DNA from: Acidobacteriaceae bacterium | GTDB taxonomy: Bacteria; Acidobacteriota; Terriglobia; Terriglobales; Acidobacteriaceae | Assembly (NCBI GenBank): GCA_027364815.1 | Contig: DAHXOQ010000167.1 | Location: 1-6,369, forward strand | Direction of reading: 5' to 3' | DNA length: 6,369 nucleotides | Shown here: positions 5,680 to 6,369 of the stretch, piece by piece | How positions within the stretch are numbered: position 1 is the first letter of the stretch | How the letters are laid out: every line of letters starts with the position of its first letter | Translations under genes and position numbers: made by a program | The notes under the pieces: generated by a model | The model's input: only the letters and a program-made list of their open reading frames with translations | Databases searched by the model: none | Told to the model about the DNA's origin: nothing

Positions 5680-6369
5680 ATGACTACAGCACGCGAAAAA
5701 AATGAACTGACCAAGATGCCGATGATGCCTATCCGTGAGCTGGTCATATTTCCCTTCCAGATGATGCCCTTCGTCGTCGGTCGCGAGTCGAGCGTGCGCG
5801 CGCTTGAAGAGGCTCTCTCCGGTGACCGGCGCATCTTCCTCGCCACGCAGCACGACGCCAGCGTCGATGAGCCCTCCGCCAAGGAGATTTACACCGTCGG
5901 CTGCATCTGCACCATCGTGCAGAGCGTGAAAATTCCCAATGGCAACATCAAAGTTTTAGTCGAAGGTGTTGAACGCGCCAAGTTCTCCGAGATCAGTGAC
6001 AAGGATGGCTTCTTCGTCGCTACCGTGCGCACCGGCAAGCAAACATTTGAAATGACCCCGGCAGCCGAGCAGCTCATGCAGCGCGTGACCACACTCTTTG
6101 AGCAGTACGTCAAGTTGCAGCAATCCTTGAACTACGAGACGGGCATCGCCAGCGTGCGCATGGACGAGCCCGCAAAATTCGCGGATGTGATCGCCGCAAA
6201 TCTCCAACTCGGCATTGAAGAGAAGCAGGACCTCCTCGCCATCTTCGACCCCGCCACTCGCCTCGCGCGTCTCGCCGATGTTCTCGACATCGAGATTGAA
6301 AAACTCGACCTCGACCGCAATATTCAATCGCGTGTAAAACGCCAGATGGAACGTGCGCAAAAAGAGTAC
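5680..6369 (+). CDS. lon: ATP-dependent protease Lon, N-terminal part (3' end outside window)
   Basis: Lon is a cytoplasmic AAA+ serine protease (Ser-Lys dyad) that degrades misfolded and short-lived regulatory proteins. The frame is open from ATG 5680 to the last base, giving 230 residues of a protein usually near 800. Visible is the substrate-binding N-terminal domain: the PUA-like beta part (about 14-115) with MPIRELVIFPFQMMPFVVGR (14-33), IFLATQHD (52-59) and GNIKVLVEGVERA (88-100), then the helical part (about 125-230) ending in VKRQMERAQKEY. The ATPase and protease domains lie beyond the window. GGGAG (5670-5674) is 5 nt from the ATG, and the in-frame TGA at 5644 excludes a longer start. 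Lon cannot share the clpX transcript because of the terminator and the reverse gene between them. No CIRCE element or clear sigma-32 promoter was seen upstream. Confidence 0.96.
   Translation, partial: MTTAREKNELTKMPMMPIRELVIFPFQMMPFVVGRESSVRALEEALSGDRRIFLATQHDASVDEPSAKEIYTVGCICTIVQSVKIPNGNIKVLVEGVERAKFSEISDKDGFFVATVRTGKQTFEMTPAAEQLMQRVTTLFEQYVKLQQSLNYETGIASVRMDEPAKFADVIAANLQLGIEEKQDLLAIFDPATRLARLADVLDIEIEKLDLDRNIQSRVKRQMERAQKEY

Overview
The window carries a bacterial protein quality-control cluster. In order, on the + strand, it holds the 3' part of tig (trigger factor), clpP, clpX, and the first 230 codons of lon. This is the classical tig-clpP-clpX-lon order. Here it is interrupted between clpX and lon by a minus-strand gene for a large multi-pass membrane protein and a 706-nt AT-rich gap. 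The Lon N-terminus (for example FVVGRESSVRALEEAL followed by IFLATQHDASVDEP) and the overall base composition remind me of Acidobacteriota, perhaps the Terriglobales. That is recollection, not a search result.

Layout. 1-1201: tig, lacking roughly its first 27 codons, which lie outside the window. 1202-1305: spacer with a perfect 9-bp stem-loop. 1306-1896: complete clpP with an intact Ser98/His123/Asp173 triad. 1897-2018: spacer with a 7-bp hairpin and a strong Shine-Dalgarno for clpX. 2019-3289: clpX, broken by a one-base frame change at about 2786. Joining the two frames restores a normal 423-residue ClpX. 3304-3337: strong, probably bidirectional terminator between convergent genes. 3360-4973 (minus): 537-residue polytopic membrane protein with a soluble C-terminal domain, possibly of the DUF6798/GT-C-like type. 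4974-5679: AT-rich divergent intergenic region with several inverted repeats and no convincing gene. 5680-6369: lon, open at the window end.

How the genes work together. Trigger factor receives nascent chains at the ribosome. ClpX unfolds tagged or misfolded proteins and feeds them into the ClpP barrel. Lon is an independent ATP-dependent protease for damaged and regulatory proteins. tig, clpP and clpX are close (104- and 122-nt spacers), lie on one strand and end at one terminator, so they may be co-transcribed. Lon must have its own promoter here, because a terminator and a reverse gene separate it from clpX.

No new defence, mobile or CRISPR-like system is visible. The points most worth a second look are the clpX frame break, the compositionally different insertion between clpX and lon, and the hairpins in the leaders.
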